Shown: in pieces, positions 63,787 through 64,000 of the stretch
Numbering within the stretch: the stretch's first letter is position 1
How the letters are laid out: each line of letters opens with the position of its first letter
From: Sabethes cyaneus
Lineage: Eukaryota; Arthropoda; Insecta; Diptera; Culicidae
Direction of reading: 5' to 3'
NCBI RefSeq assembly: GCF_943734655.1
Contig: NC_071353.1
Coordinates: 21,656,501-21,720,500 of the forward strand
DNA: 64,000 nucleotides
Translations under genes and position numbers: made by a program
The notes under the pieces: generated by a model
Databases searched by the model: none
Seen by the model: only the letters and a program-made list of their open reading frames with translations
What the model was told of the DNA's origin: nothing

Positions 63787-64000
63787 ATTTATTTTTGAAG
63801 TATAGGTATATTATCCACACGTACTGCAATATTAAATCGTGTTGATAGAACTCGATTTAATATTGGTTCGAATAAAAGGTATACTACATTGGGAGCTGTA
63901 AATTGTGGCGAAACGGTTAACTGGAAGCGAAACCAATCCATCAACTGAAAGAAATTTGCAACCCTACGCGGGTCATCCATCCGTTTAGCTCCTTCCGATT
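63787..64000 (-). CDS. C-terminal exon of an unidentified gene (cut by window edge)
   Basis: The minus-strand frame is open from the edge: GAKRMDDPRRVANFFQLMDW, then FRFQLTVSPQFTAPNVVYLL and FEPILNRVLSTRFNIAV, ending PILQK and TAA. An AATAAA overlaps the stop region. Composition is strongly protein-like and unlike nearby chance frames, and the frame has no Met requirement at the edge. I do not recognise the family. It is probably the last exon of a gene lying to the right, in the same orientation as lin-52. Confidence 0.5.

Overview
The window looks like nuclear DNA of a culicine mosquito, most likely Aedes-type. The evidence is compact exons with short GT-AG introns, insect-style promoter motifs, one insect gene (a kindlin) stretched over 38 kb by a 29-kb intron, and a heavy load of mosquito-type transposons: RTE and Jockey non-LTR elements, DD37E Tc1/mariner relics, pogo-like and other TA-flanked MITEs, long foldbacks and tRNA-derived SINE heads. 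The species call is an inference.

Left block (1-14 kb, minus strand). Two GH35 beta-galactosidase paralogues lie head to tail. The first leaves the window at the left edge (exons 470-562, 242-399, 1-170). The second is complete in seven exons (4972-7296, 638 aa, both catalytic glutamates present). A separate first exon at 13604-13711, preceded by a TATA box and initiator at the right spacing, encodes a 36-aa membrane or signal sequence. It ends in phase 0, so it could be an alternative start of the second GH35 gene. The gaps hold a 386-bp palindrome, several MITEs, a broken Jockey/CR1-like element, and a pogo-type MITE sitting in a dead Tc1-like transposase.

Middle (14-21 kb). A non-LTR relic has its 3' end split by a 1.55-kb foldback. 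It is followed by a nearly intact RTE element (17341-20616) with an 11-bp target-site duplication and a single TGA interrupting an otherwise open endonuclease-RT frame.

Kindlin locus (21.9-60.0 kb, plus strand). Exon 1 is at 21931-22057, exon 2 at 51343-51491, and exons 3-6 at 57998-60046, encoding a 712-aa integrin activator. Intron 1 holds a 0.7-kb minisatellite, SINE heads, five DD37E transposase relics (all minus strand), a Jockey element carrying a small RTE insertion, another LINE, and 4 kb of purine-rich repeats. Intron 2 holds a decayed RTE interrupted by another DD37E element.

Right end (60.8-64 kb, minus strand). lin-52, a MuvB/DREAM subunit, has four exons and ends tail to tail with kindlin. 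A second possible first exon would remove the pocket-protein-binding segment. Further right are a hAT-like MITE, a 30-bp perfect hairpin, and the last exon of an unidentified minus-strand gene cut by the window edge.

No CRISPR array, operon or rRNA was seen. The most noteworthy points are the lin-52 alternative start, the kindlin AW in place of the vertebrate QW motif, the dated retrotransposon insertions with visible target-site duplications, and several perfect foldbacks.
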